Source: Haemophilus massiliensis
GTDB taxonomy: Bacteria > Pseudomonadota > Gammaproteobacteria > Enterobacterales > Pasteurellaceae
NCBI GenBank assembly: GCA_000752995.2
Contig: LM994632.1
Coordinates: 1-45,152, forward strand
DNA: 45,152 bases
Direction of reading: 5' to 3'
Part shown: positions 16,763 to 25,127 of the stretch, in pieces
How the letters are laid out: each line of letters begins with the position of its first letter
Position numbering within the stretch: position 1 is the first letter of the stretch
The notes under the pieces: model-generated
What the model was told of the DNA's origin: nothing
Database searches by the model: none
What the model saw: the letters and a program-made list of their open reading frames with translations, nothing else
Program-made: the position numbers and the translations under genes

Positions 16763-17239
16763 ATGAATAAGTATATCTCAGATAAAAATTTTTTGACCGG
16801 ACTCATTTTTTTCTTTGTCGCCTTACTTTATTTAGTCAATGCGTTTTTGATTGAAACAAAAGAGCTCGTTAGTGTTGAGGCAGATTTCATGCCCAAAATC
16901 TACGGATCACTGTTATTACTATCTGCAATAATTTTAATGATAACGTCATTTTTCAAAATTAAAATAAAACCATCTGAAAAATCAAATACTGAAAATGATT
17001 GGAAAAGAATATTCTCCGTTATCGGGTTAATTTTCGTTTATGTGCTATTAATGCAGTATCTTGGGTTTATTTTTACCTCAATACCGTTTTTGTTTCTTTT
17101 ATCTTTATTACTAACGCCCCAATATGTGAAAAAATCATATCGGATATATGCCATATTTTCAATTATACTGCCGATTATTGCATATTATATATTCAGCTAT
17201 TATCTAAACTTAACCATGCCTTCCGGTTTCTTATTTTAG
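16763..17239 (+). CDS. Tripartite tricarboxylate transporter small membrane subunit (TctB family)
   Basis: A 158-residue four-helix membrane protein of the TctB family, the small permease subunit. It is seen as LTGLIFFFVALLYLVNAFLI near the start, then ADFMPKIYGSLLLLSAIIL, and two further helices ending in YYIFSYYLNLTMPSGFLF. GGAGAA precedes the ATG at 16763 by seven bases, so the in-frame ATG at 16748 is not used. It partners the TctA gene 14 bases downstream. TctB proteins vary greatly in sequence, so the assignment rests on topology and neighbours. Confidence 0.82.
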   Translation: MNKYISDKNFLTGLIFFFVALLYLVNAFLIETKELVSVEADFMPKIYGSLLLLSAIILMITSFFKIKIKPSEKSNTENDWKRIFSVIGLIFVYVLLMQYLGFIFTSIPFLFLLSLLLTPQYVKKSYRIYAIFSIILPIIAYYIFSYYLNLTMPSGFLF

Positions 17240-17253
17240 AGAGGAAATAAATT

Positions 17254-18747
17254 ATGTTTGATTCGTTATTCCAAGCCACATCCTCTTTATTCACAATAAG
17301 TGGTTTAATTTGCTTACTGGGTGGCGTATTTATCGGAATTATATTTGGTTCTGTACCGGGACTATCGGCAACAATGGCGTTAGCACTATTTCTGCCTATC
17401 ACTTACGCATTGGATCCTAGTATTGCCGTTATTTTGTTGATAGCACTTTATATCGGCGGCATTTCAGGCGGGTTAATTACAGCTATCTTAACCGGTATCC
17501 CCGGAACACCCTCATCAATTGCCACATGTTTTGACGGATATCCGATGACAAAGAGAAACCAAGCCTTTAAAGCGTTAGGAGTTGGTGTAACCTTTTCTTT
17601 TCTGGGAACGGTATTCTCAACTTTAATTCTGATATTTCTATCTCCTGTATTGGCTAAAATAGCAATTAAATTTGGTGCCTATGAATATTTTGCAGTAGCA
17701 CTATTCTCTTTAAGTATGCTCGTAGGACTATCTGGCAATAATATCTGGAAGGGGTTAATCTCAGGACTGATGGGATGTATGTTTGCAACGGTAGGAATGG
17801 ACAGCATTGCCTCCGTAAACAGATTTACTTTCGGTTCTGAAGAAATTGCCTATGGCTTTGATGTACTTCCTGTGCTTATCGGATTATTTGCAATAAATGA
17901 AATCATCACTAAAGCAGATACAGTTAAATCCGAGCATCAAAATATGCAGGTTATTAACGCCATTAAAATAGAAAAAGGATTAGGTTTTTCTATCAAAGAA
18001 TTTTTTGGTCAAATTAAAAATTTTCTAATCTCTGCATCATTAGGAACAGGAATCGGTATTTTACCTGGTATTGGCGGGGGTGCAGCAAACGTTATGGCAT
18101 ATACCGTTTCTAAATCAACCTCTAAATACCCGGAAAGATACGGAACCGGAATTATTGATGGTGTTGTGGCATCTGAGGCATCAAATAATGCGGCAATCGG
18201 TGGAGCATTAGTACCATTATTGGCATTAGGTATTCCCGGTGATACCGTAACTGCAATCCTATTAGGCGGACTAACCTTGCACGGTATTATTCCCGGCCCA
18301 TTAATGTTTACCGAAAACATTAACATTGTATATGCAATTTTTTCAGCGATGTTTTTTGGTGCCATTATAATGTTTATAATGGAGTTTTATGGACTAAAAA
18401 TATTTACTAAAATTCTTTCTATACCGAAACATTTTTTATTACCAGCGATCTTTCTATTTTGTATTATCGGCGCATTTGGAGTCAGAAATAACTTTTTTGA
18501 TGTGTGGGCGACAGTATTATTCGGAATGATTGGATTTACGTTCTATAAATTATCTATTCCATCTGCACCATTTATATTAGGTTTTATTATAGGTCCCTTA
18601 GCTGAAATTAATTTAAGACGCGGATTGATGTTTTCGCAAGGAAACTTTACCGAATTTTTTAAAGCACCTATTGCAACAACATTTTTTATTCTTACAGCAT
18701 TAATTATTATTTTTGCTATCAAATCTAGAATGAAGAAACAAAATTAA
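17254..18747 (+). CDS. Tripartite tricarboxylate transporter large permease (TctA family)
   Basis: A 497-residue permease with about eleven or twelve membrane helices. The TctA signatures are GVFIGIIFGSVPGLSATMAL near the N-terminus and the repeated GTGIGILPGIGGGAANVMAY in the middle, with LALGIPGDTVTAILLGGLTL after it. It couples ion flow to import of a carboxylate captured by the TctC-type protein. The gene is strongly AT-rich (27 % GC in 18301-18360) and free of uptake signals. It lies 14 bases after tctB and 18 before tctC. Confidence 0.93.
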   Translation: MFDSLFQATSSLFTISGLICLLGGVFIGIIFGSVPGLSATMALALFLPITYALDPSIAVILLIALYIGGISGGLITAILTGIPGTPSSIATCFDGYPMTKRNQAFKALGVGVTFSFLGTVFSTLILIFLSPVLAKIAIKFGAYEYFAVALFSLSMLVGLSGNNIWKGLISGLMGCMFATVGMDSIASVNRFTFGSEEIAYGFDVLPVLIGLFAINEIITKADTVKSEHQNMQVINAIKIEKGLGFSIKEFFGQIKNFLISASLGTGIGILPGIGGGAANVMAYTVSKSTSKYPERYGTGIIDGVVASEASNNAAIGGALVPLLALGIPGDTVTAILLGGLTLHGIIPGPLMFTENINIVYAIFSAMFFGAIIMFIMEFYGLKIFTKILSIPKHFLLPAIFLFCIIGAFGVRNNFFDVWATVLFGMIGFTFYKLSIPSAPFILGFIIGPLAEINLRRGLMFSQGNFTEFFKAPIATTFFILTALIIIFAIKSRMKKQN

Positions 18748-18765
18748 CTTATAAAGGAGTTTTTT

Positions 18766-19746
18766 ATGAAAAAAGTATTTAATCTGATTTTAGTGGGAAT
18801 ATTAGGTTTAAGTATCACCGCTTGTGATAAAAAGACTGATAATGCTTCTTCTCAAGAAGAAAATAGTTGGCCACAAAAAACAATCACGGTGATTGTACCG
18901 TTCGGAGCCGGTGGAGACACTGATTTTCATGCACGTAATTTAGCTAATTATTTGGAAAAAGAGTTAAATACCAGAATCATCGTCAATAATGTTTCCGGTG
19001 CAAACGGCAACGCCGGTATGAAGCAGGCTGTCAGTGCCCAACCAGATGGCTATACCGCTTTATTTTTTCATGAGTCAATGTTGACGAATAAAGTTGTCGG
19101 TGTTTCGACTCAAGCCCATGAAGCCTTATCTCCTGTCGCCGCAACAATCGTAGATAATTCCTACGTTATTGCCGCAAATGCAAAAAGTGGTTATAAAAAT
19201 CTGAATGATCTTATTAATAAAGCGAAATCAGTACCCGGTAAATTGATCTATGCTTCATCTGTCGGAGGATATTCTTATTATTTAGGCCGGGTATTAGAAC
19301 GGGATGCTGGAATTGATTTCAATATTGTTGATGCAGGTGGTGGCAGCGATCGTAACGCGGCTTTATTAGCCGGAAAAATTGATGTAAATGTAAACCCTTA
19401 TGGCGTTATGAAATCTTATTTTGATTCAGGTGACTTTATTCCGCTTGCTGTAATTAGTGATAAACGTAATGACTTATTTCCCAATGTTCCTACAGCCAAA
19501 GAGCAAGGTATAGATTGGATTGCAAAACGATATTATTTTCTGAGTTTCCCTAAAGGAACCGACAGCAAAATTATAGAAAAAATGGAAAAAGCAATTAAAA
19601 CCGTCACTGAAAAACCGGAATTTCGTAAAAAGACAGAAGATGCATACAGTGTTTCACCAACATTTGTGGGAACTAAAGATTTAATTGAACATTTGGATAA
19701 AACCTTACAACTGTTCGAAAACAACAAAAATCTAGTAAATAACTAA
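18766..19746 (+). CDS. Tripartite tricarboxylate transporter binding lipoprotein (TctC/Bug family)
   Basis: A 326-residue solute-binding protein of the Bug/TctC family. It begins with a lipoprotein signal (LGLSITAC, Cys20), so it is likely membrane-anchored in the periplasm. The family region WPQKTITVIVPFGAGGDTDF is conserved, with NVSGANGNAGMKQAV and FPNVPTAKEQGID later. The ligand is probably the C4 or related sugar acid used by the operon, inferred from context alone. AAGGAG precedes the ATG. The order B-A-C differs from the classical C-B-A tricarboxylate operon. Confidence 0.9.
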   Translation: MKKVFNLILVGILGLSITACDKKTDNASSQEENSWPQKTITVIVPFGAGGDTDFHARNLANYLEKELNTRIIVNNVSGANGNAGMKQAVSAQPDGYTALFFHESMLTNKVVGVSTQAHEALSPVAATIVDNSYVIAANAKSGYKNLNDLINKAKSVPGKLIYASSVGGYSYYLGRVLERDAGIDFNIVDAGGGSDRNAALLAGKIDVNVNPYGVMKSYFDSGDFIPLAVISDKRNDLFPNVPTAKEQGIDWIAKRYYFLSFPKGTDSKIIEKMEKAIKTVTEKPEFRKKTEDAYSVSPTFVGTKDLIEHLDKTLQLFENNKNLVNN

Positions 19747-19759
19747 TTTAGTGTAAAAA

Positions 19760-19791
19760 ACTGGTCATTCATGCTAGAATGAGTGACCAGT
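19760..19791. other. 13-bp inverted repeat between tctC-like gene and deoR-family gene
   Basis: ACTGGTCATTCAT (19760-19772) faces ATGAGTGACCAGT (19779-19791) across six bases, with a single G-U position. On the plus strand no T run follows. On the minus strand TTTTTT follows, although no minus gene ends here. It could be an operator, an attenuator that lowers regulator synthesis, or a scar at the edge of the AT-rich block. Confidence 0.5.
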
Positions 19792-19809
19792 CAAAACGAA
19801 TAGTATGCT

Positions 19810-20565
19810 ATGTCCCAAAACCGTCTAGAACAAATAATGCTGTTCTTAAAAAGCCATAATATCGCTACGGTAGAACAGCTTGTTAAAGTCACGAATTCAT
19901 CGCCTGCCACAATTCGCCGCGATTTGATTAAACTGAATGAGGAAGGTGCGGTTATCCGTACCCATGGCGGGGTTAGTCTGAATCAGTTCATTCCGTTTCA
20001 GCCAACCACTAATGAAAAACAATTTCAGCAAATCGTCGAAAAAGATCATATCGCCGAATATGCGGTTTCGTTAATCTCACCGGGAGATTCCGTTGTTTTA
20101 GATGCGGGAACCACAACCTTATGTATTGCCAAAAAAATTGCCCATATACCGTTGCGGGTGATTACGACGGATTTACATATATCCCTGTTACTTTCCGACT
20201 ATAAACAAATCGAGCTGATTATTACCGGTGGTCGCGTGGATAACAGCAGCCAGTCCTGTATCGGACACCAGGGATTAACCTTTTTACAAAACCTTAATCC
20301 GGATATTGCGTTTATCAGCTGTAACTCTTGGAGTAAAGCCAAAGGCGTAACAGCACCGACGGAAGAAAAAGCCTGTTTAAAAAGATACTTACAGCAAAAT
20401 GCCGACAAACGGGTGTTGGTCGCAGACAGCAGCAAATACGGCAAATATTCGCTATATTGTGCCGCACCATTAAATCAGTTTACCGATATTATTACTGACA
20501 AGGGCTTGCCCGCCAAGGATAAAAAAGCACTGGAAGACGGCAATTTTAATCTCGCCTTAGTATAA
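19810..20565 (+). CDS. DeoR-family transcriptional regulator
   Basis: A 251-residue repressor of the DeoR/GlpR type. The N-terminal winged helix is LEQIMLFLKSHNIATVEQLV followed by the recognition helix SSPATIRRDLIKLNEEG and the wing VIRTHGGV. The C-terminal DeoRC sensor domain has SLISPGDSVVLDAGTTTL and DSSKYGKYS and normally binds a phosphorylated sugar. It is the last gene of the acid-sugar operon and probably its regulator, with a phosphorylated tetronate or triose phosphate as effector; that is inference. Composition returns to high GC here (34 of 60 bases in 20221-20280), unlike the block just before it. Confidence 0.85.
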   Translation: MSQNRLEQIMLFLKSHNIATVEQLVKVTNSSPATIRRDLIKLNEEGAVIRTHGGVSLNQFIPFQPTTNEKQFQQIVEKDHIAEYAVSLISPGDSVVLDAGTTTLCIAKKIAHIPLRVITTDLHISLLLSDYKQIELIITGGRVDNSSQSCIGHQGLTFLQNLNPDIAFISCNSWSKAKGVTAPTEEKACLKRYLQQNADKRVLVADSSKYGKYSLYCAAPLNQFTDIITDKGLPAKDKKALEDGNFNLALV

Positions 20566-20573
20566 AAATGAAA

Positions 20574-20608
20574 CGGCAATGTATTTTAGTTAATCATAAG
20601 CACATTGC
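20574..20608 (+). terminator. Possible terminator after the DeoR-family gene
   Basis: GGCAATGT and ACATTGCC form an 8-bp stem around a 19-base loop eight bases after the stop. The T run is distant and broken, so it is weak. Confidence 0.35.
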
Positions 20609-20715
20609 CATAATTATCGTTTTCGATTAATTTTTATCTTATTTCTCCGGTTGTGTTGTCATTTAAACCCGAATAATCAAACAGCAAACAAGTTGAACGA
20701 TATAAAAAGCAACGG

Positions 20716-21591
20716 TTATTGATGATGTTCTCTTCGCATCTTACAAACGCCATCTCCTATGATCAACACCATGGCGATAATCAGGCAAATAAACAGCGGA
20801 TAGGTTTCGGGACTGATTTTTTCGCCGATAAGCAGCGAGATAGTCAGCATCATGACCGGTTCAACATAACCGAGCAATCCAAGCAGATTAATCGGCAGGA
20901 TATTGCTGGCGGCGATATAGGAATTGAAAGCGATACCGCTGAGTAGCCCAAGCGCAAACAGCAGCCACATAATATGCGGGTTGATGGCGCTGATTTGAGC
21001 GATATCCACCTGCAAGGCAAAGTAAATACATACCGGTAACAACAGAATAATTTCAATGGCAAAACTGGCGATATCCGCCATATTCAGCCATTTTCTCAGC
21101 ATAAAATACAGCGCATAACCGAATACCGCCGTGCTTTCCCATGACAACCCACCTTTTATCGCAACATTAAACAGCACGCCGACGGCGGCAATGCAGATCG
21201 CCCATGCGCGCAAAGTGGAAATATTTTCTTTAAAAAATAAACGCCCGCAGGCAACCAATACCAGCGGCAGCAATAAATAACCAAGGGAAACGCTGAGTGC
21301 GCTGCCGTTATTCGGCGCCCACAGGAAAAGCCACATTTGAAAGCCCATCATCGCGCTGTTGAAGCAAAACACCAGCAATAACCAAGGTTGCCGTTTAATG
21401 CGTTTTAAGTGAGAAATCAGCACATATTTCTGTTTAAAGACAAAAATCGCAGCAATAATAAAAGGCACGGTGAACACCACGCGGTAGCCAAAAATATCTT
21501 CACCGTTTAACGGCAGCAGCAGGGTGGAAAAATAATAGATATAACCGAATAACACTGATGCGAAAAGCGAGAAAGCGATACCTTTTATCAT
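20716..21591 (-). CDS. rarD: RarD-like EamA/DMT permease
   Basis: A 291-residue protein with about ten membrane helices of the drug/metabolite transporter superfamily. The N-terminal KGIAFSLFASVLFGYIYYFS and the GYRVVFTVPFIIA segment fit RarD, as does WAPNNGSALSVSLGYLLLPL in the middle. It ends in a basic tail. Substrate unknown; the name comes from chloramphenicol-sensitivity work in other bacteria. It is 34 bases downstream of ilvY in the same direction and may share its transcript. Confidence 0.78.
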   Translation of the reverse strand: MIKGIAFSLFASVLFGYIYYFSTLLLPLNGEDIFGYRVVFTVPFIIAAIFVFKQKYVLISHLKRIKRQPWLLLVFCFNSAMMGFQMWLFLWAPNNGSALSVSLGYLLLPLVLVACGRLFFKENISTLRAWAICIAAVGVLFNVAIKGGLSWESTAVFGYALYFMLRKWLNMADIASFAIEIILLLPVCIYFALQVDIAQISAINPHIMWLLFALGLLSGIAFNSYIAASNILPINLLGLLGYVEPVMMLTISLLIGEKISPETYPLFICLIIAMVLIIGDGVCKMRREHHQ

Positions 21592-21625
21592 AGCTCACCA
21601 AAATATTGCAAAATCATACCGCACT

Positions 21626-22504
21626 TTACCCCAACATTTGCCAAAATGCACGGATTAACGGCAATTCCAGCGATTTCTTTTGTACGCACAGGCCCAAATC
21701 AAAGGGAGCGATCGGCGTATCAACGGCAAGTGTCGAAATTTGGCTGTTCAGCGGGCTGTTTTTGATCACCACATCGGGCAGCATCGCCAGACCGCAACCC
21801 AACGCAACCATAGACACAATGCCCTCATGCCCGGCGACAGTGGCATAAATGGTCGGGTGTTTGATTTTCTTTTGCCGAAACCATTGATCAATACGCTGGC
21901 GCGCCGGCCCTTCCACCGGCAGAATAAACGGAATCTTCTGCCAATCGGGCGGATTGTGCTGTAACAGTTGTGTTGCCGTACAGGCAATGCGCGGCGCCAC
22001 TAAAGACAGCGTAATATCATCAATATAATGAAACATCATATTCTGCGGCAGCGTCGCCGGTCTGCCCGCCAGTGCCAGATCAACCTGCTGCTGTTGTACC
22101 AATTGCAGCGCCAACGCCGGATCACCGGTGGTGAGCTGAATTTCCACTTTCGGATAGCGGGAACGGAATTTTTCCAGCATTTGCGGTAAATGGCTGTATG
22201 CCGCGGTTACCGAACAAAACAATTTTAGCTCGCCGCTTAACTCTTCCTGATTGACACGCAGCTGCTGTCGCAGTTGCTGCCATTGCAGTAGGCTCTGACG
22301 AGTAAATTGGAGAAAGATTTCGCCCGCCGGAGTAAGCGACACCTGACGGTTATCGCGCAGCAGCAACATCTGCCCCAATTCGTCTTCCATGCGCTGAATT
22401 CGACGGGATAAAGTGGAAGGCGAGGTATGATTTTGGGCCGCAGTTTTGCTGAAATTGCGGCTGTCAGCAAGATGCAGAAAAATATTAAGATCGTCAAAGT
22501 CCAT
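21626..22504 (-). CDS. ilvY: LysR-family regulator IlvY
   Basis: A 292-residue LysR activator of ilvC. The HTH region is MDFDDLNIFLHLADSRNFSK followed by HTSPSTLSRRIQRMEDELGQ, close to E. coli IlvY. The C-terminal effector domain would sense acetolactate or acetohydroxybutyrate. The ATG at 22504 gives the family's usual start and length; longer readings to 22594 run into the promoter. It is divergent from ilvC, the conserved arrangement, with an operator in the shared 237-base region. An uptake signal overlaps its stop codon (21618-21626). Confidence 0.93.
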   Translation of the reverse strand: MDFDDLNIFLHLADSRNFSKTAAQNHTSPSTLSRRIQRMEDELGQMLLLRDNRQVSLTPAGEIFLQFTRQSLLQWQQLRQQLRVNQEELSGELKLFCSVTAAYSHLPQMLEKFRSRYPKVEIQLTTGDPALALQLVQQQQVDLALAGRPATLPQNMMFHYIDDITLSLVAPRIACTATQLLQHNPPDWQKIPFILPVEGPARQRIDQWFRQKKIKHPTIYATVAGHEGIVSMVALGCGLAMLPDVVIKNSPLNSQISTLAVDTPIAPFDLGLCVQKKSLELPLIRAFWQMLG

Positions 22505-22613
22505 CGCTATCACACTGAATGAAAAGTAATCTTTACGGTTAAAAGTGCGGTCGATATTATGCGACTTTAAAAACGTAGGAAAAACCGACCGCACTTTGCT
22601 CCAGCATAATTTG

Positions 22614-22634
22614 ATATTGCAAAAAACGCAATAT
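22614..22634. promoter_or_regulatory. Probable IlvY operator
   Basis: ATATTGC and GCAATAT flank seven bases, an inverted repeat of the TTGC-N-GCAA type that IlvY binds between ilvY and ilvC in enterobacteria. A looser copy follows at about 22649-22664. Confidence 0.6.
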
Positions 22635-22653
22635 TAAATCCCGATAATATCAA

Positions 22654-22681
22654 TTTACGCAACGATCAAAAAGCGTATAAT
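22654..22681 (+). promoter_or_regulatory. ilvC promoter
   Basis: TTTACG (22654-22659), 16 bases and a perfect TATAAT (22676-22681) lie 60 bases before ilvC. The IlvY operator is immediately upstream, suitable for activation. Confidence 0.65.
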
Positions 22682-22741
22682 CATTCGCAGTAAAACTGAC
22701 AAACCCAACATCAGCACCGTAATTTATACAGAGGATAAAAA

Positions 22742-24223
22742 ATGGCTAACTATTTCAATACATTAAACTTACGCCAACAATTAGATCAATTAGGTCGCTG
22801 CCGTTTTATGGCGCGTGAAGAATTTGCCGACGAGGCAAATTTTCTGAAAGGCAAAAAAATTGTAATTATCGGCTGCGGCGCGCAAGGATTAAATCAAGGG
22901 CTCAATATGCGCGATTCCGGCTTGGATATCAGCTACGCTCTGCGTCCGCAGGCGATTACAGAAAAACGCGCCTCTTTCCAACGGGCAACCGAAAACGGAT
23001 TTAAAGTGGGCAGCTATGAAGAACTTATTCCCACAGCCGATTTAGTAATTAACCTCACCCCGGACAAACAGCACAGTAAAGTCGTGGCGGATGTACAGCC
23101 GTTAATCAAACAAGGCGCGGCACTGGGTTATTCCCACGGTTTAAATATCGTCGAAGTGGGCGAACAGATCCGCAAAGACATTACCGTCGTGATGGTAGCG
23201 CCGAAATGTCCGGGTACTGAAGTGCGCGAAGAATACAAACGCGGATTCGGCGTGCCAACCCTGATCGCCGTGCACCCGGAAAATGATCCGCAGGGTGAAG
23301 GCTTGGCCATTGCTAAAGCATGGGCGGCGGCAACCGGCGGTCATCGTGCCGGCGTGCTGGAATCGTCTTTCGTGGCAGAAGTAAAATCCGATTTAATGGG
23401 CGAGCAAACCATTTTATGCGGCATGCTGCAAGCCGGTTCTCTGGTGTGTTACGACAAACTGGTGGCGGACGGCAAAGACCCGGCCTACGCAGGCAAACTG
23501 ATCCAATACGGCTGGGAAACCATTACCGAGGCCTTAAAACAGGGCGGTATCACCCTGATGATGGATCGCCTGTCCAACAGCGCGAAATTACGCGCCTTTG
23601 CACTTGCCGAACAGATTAAAGAAAAACTGGACTTCCTGTTCAAAAAACACATGGATGATATTATCAGCGGTGAATTCTCCCGAGTGATGATGGAAGACTG
23701 GGCAAACGGCGATGTCAACTTACTGAAATGGCGCGAAGAAACCGGTAAAACCGCATTCGAAAACGCTCCGAAAGCGGACGGCATTAAGATCAACGAGCAG
23801 GAATATTTCGACAACGGCGTATTAATGATCGCAATGGTGAAAGCCGGTGTTGAGCTGGCGTTTGATACCATGGTTTCCGCCGGAATCTATGAAGAATCCG
23901 CCTATTATGAATCCCTGCATGAATTACCGTTAATCGCCAACACTATCGCACGTAAACGTCTGTACGAAATGAATGTGGTGATTTCCGACACCGCGGAATA
24001 CGGCAACTACCTGTTTGCCAATGTAGCGGCGCCGATTTTGGCAAAAGACATCATTCCGCAATTACAGCGCGGTGATTTGGGCGAACCGACACCGACGGGC
24101 GACATCGACAACATCACATTACGCGATGTTAACGATGCGATTCGCAACCACCCGGTTGAGCTCATTGGTCAGGAGCTGCGCGGTTATATGACCGACATGA
24201 AACGCCTTTCCTCACAAGGTTAA
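22742..24223 (+). CDS. ilvC: Ketol-acid reductoisomerase, class II
   Basis: This 493-residue enzyme converts acetolactate or acetohydroxybutyrate to the dihydroxy acids in valine and isoleucine synthesis, using NADPH and magnesium. The length marks the long class II form, with a duplicated knotted domain. The nucleotide fold is [18 protein letters not shown], and [14 protein letters not shown] lies where NADPH specificity is set. [11 protein letters not shown] and [14 protein letters not shown] follow. GAGGATAAAA precedes the ATG. IlvY is divergent. A terminator follows, so the gene stands alone. Confidence 0.97.
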   Translation: MANYFNTLNLRQQLDQLGRCRFMAREEFADEANFLKGKKIVIIGCGAQGLNQGLNMRDSGLDISYALRPQAITEKRASFQRATENGFKVGSYEELIPTADLVINLTPDKQHSKVVADVQPLIKQGAALGYSHGLNIVEVGEQIRKDITVVMVAPKCPGTEVREEYKRGFGVPTLIAVHPENDPQGEGLAIAKAWAAATGGHRAGVLESSFVAEVKSDLMGEQTILCGMLQAGSLVCYDKLVADGKDPAYAGKLIQYGWETITEALKQGGITLMMDRLSNSAKLRAFALAEQIKEKLDFLFKKHMDDIISGEFSRVMMEDWANGDVNLLKWREETGKTAFENAPKADGIKINEQEYFDNGVLMIAMVKAGVELAFDTMVSAGIYEESAYYESLHELPLIANTIARKRLYEMNVVISDTAEYGNYLFANVAAPILAKDIIPQLQRGDLGEPTPTGDIDNITLRDVNDAIRNHPVELIGQELRGYMTDMKRLSSQG

Positions 24224-24236
24224 GCCAATCTACAAA

Positions 24237-24262
24237 CCAGTCTACGGACTGGCTTTTCGTTT
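24237..24262 (+). terminator. ilvC terminator
   Basis: CCAGTC-TACG-GACTGG is a 6-bp stem with a TACG tetraloop, followed by a T-rich tract (CTTTTCGTTTTT). Confidence 0.8.
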
Positions 24263-24285
24263 TTCAGGCACACAAGGAGCGAAAA

Positions 24286-24912
24286 ATGAAACTCTGGTAT
24301 TCCACCACCAGCCCGTTTGTACGCAAAGTCCGTGCAGTGGCGCATTATCATCATCTACAGGATCGCATCGAATTACTTCTGGTTACCCGCCCGTTCCTGG
24401 CGCAATCTCCGCATAACCGAGACAACCCCTTAGGGCGCGTGCCGGCATTACAGTTGGATAACGGCGACTGGCTACTGAACAGCAGTGTGATCGCCGAATA
24501 TCTGGATGCTATCGGCACGGCACAAAGCCTGTTTCCGAAACATGCCGAGCGCTGGAAAGTCATGGAACTCTACGCCCTCGCGGAAGGCGTGCTGGAAAAT
24601 CTGACCGGCTTAATGCTGCCGGAGCGCATGTTTCGCCCGCAGCAGGAATGGTGGATTGAGCGTCATCAACAAATTCTGCACAGAAATGACCGCACTTTAA
24701 CGTTGATTGAACGGCAGCTGAAACCGTTTGGAACGCAACTGAACATCGGCACCCTTTATACCGTCTGCCTGATCGACTTTCTGCGCTTTCGCCATAGCGT
24801 AACCGGCGCTGATAATTACCGCGCGCTGCCACAGCTGGCGCAATGGGCGGACGGCATGAACGCGCAATATCCTTGTCTGGCGACAACCAAGCCGGTAATG
24901 CCGCCGCAATAA
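24286..24912 (+). CDS. Glutathione S-transferase family protein
   Basis: A 208-residue cytoplasmic GST-fold protein. The thioredoxin-like N-terminal half opens MKLWYSTTSPFVRKVRAVAH, with the serine or threonine cluster at the usual catalytic site. NPLGRVPALQLDNGDWLLNS holds the cis-proline, and SSVIAEYLD binds the glutathione carboxylate. The helical C-terminal domain starts near residue 90. It resembles YibF-type bacterial GSTs. An uptake signal lies within (24689-24697) and another directly follows the stop. It is alone between two terminators. Substrate unknown. Confidence 0.85.
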   Translation: MKLWYSTTSPFVRKVRAVAHYHHLQDRIELLLVTRPFLAQSPHNRDNPLGRVPALQLDNGDWLLNSSVIAEYLDAIGTAQSLFPKHAERWKVMELYALAEGVLENLTGLMLPERMFRPQQEWWIERHQQILHRNDRTLTLIERQLKPFGTQLNIGTLYTVCLIDFLRFRHSVTGADNYRALPQLAQWADGMNAQYPCLATTKPVMPPQ

Positions 24913-24944
24913 AGTGCGGTCGGAATTGCCGATGTTTTTCAAGT

Positions 24945-24968
24945 AAAGCCGGTTCGCCGGCTTTTTTT
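24945..24968 (+). terminator. Terminator after the GST gene
   Basis: AAAGCCGG-TTCG-CCGGCTTT, an 8-bp stem closed by a stable TTCG tetraloop and followed by a T run. Textbook Rho-independent form. Confidence 0.93.
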
Positions 24969-25045
24969 CATCAGTTGAATTAACTGTGCCGGAACAGCGC
25001 TTTTTCCCATCCGAATCTGGTCGGACCATTTTTATTTGCGTTCCC

Positions 25046-25066
25046 TTATTTTTTATTAAAAAATAA
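25046..25066. repeat. AT palindrome upstream of the autotransporter
   Basis: TTATTTTTTA and TAAAAAATAA flank a single T about 60 bases before the autotransporter start. Perfect arms of ten bases. Could be a binding site for a bending protein, or part of a terminator. No function shown. Confidence 0.4.
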
Positions 25067-25127
25067 CGCGCTTTTATCATTACACATTATAAAAAACGCT
25101 ATTGATATACTTTTAAGGAGCAATCTG

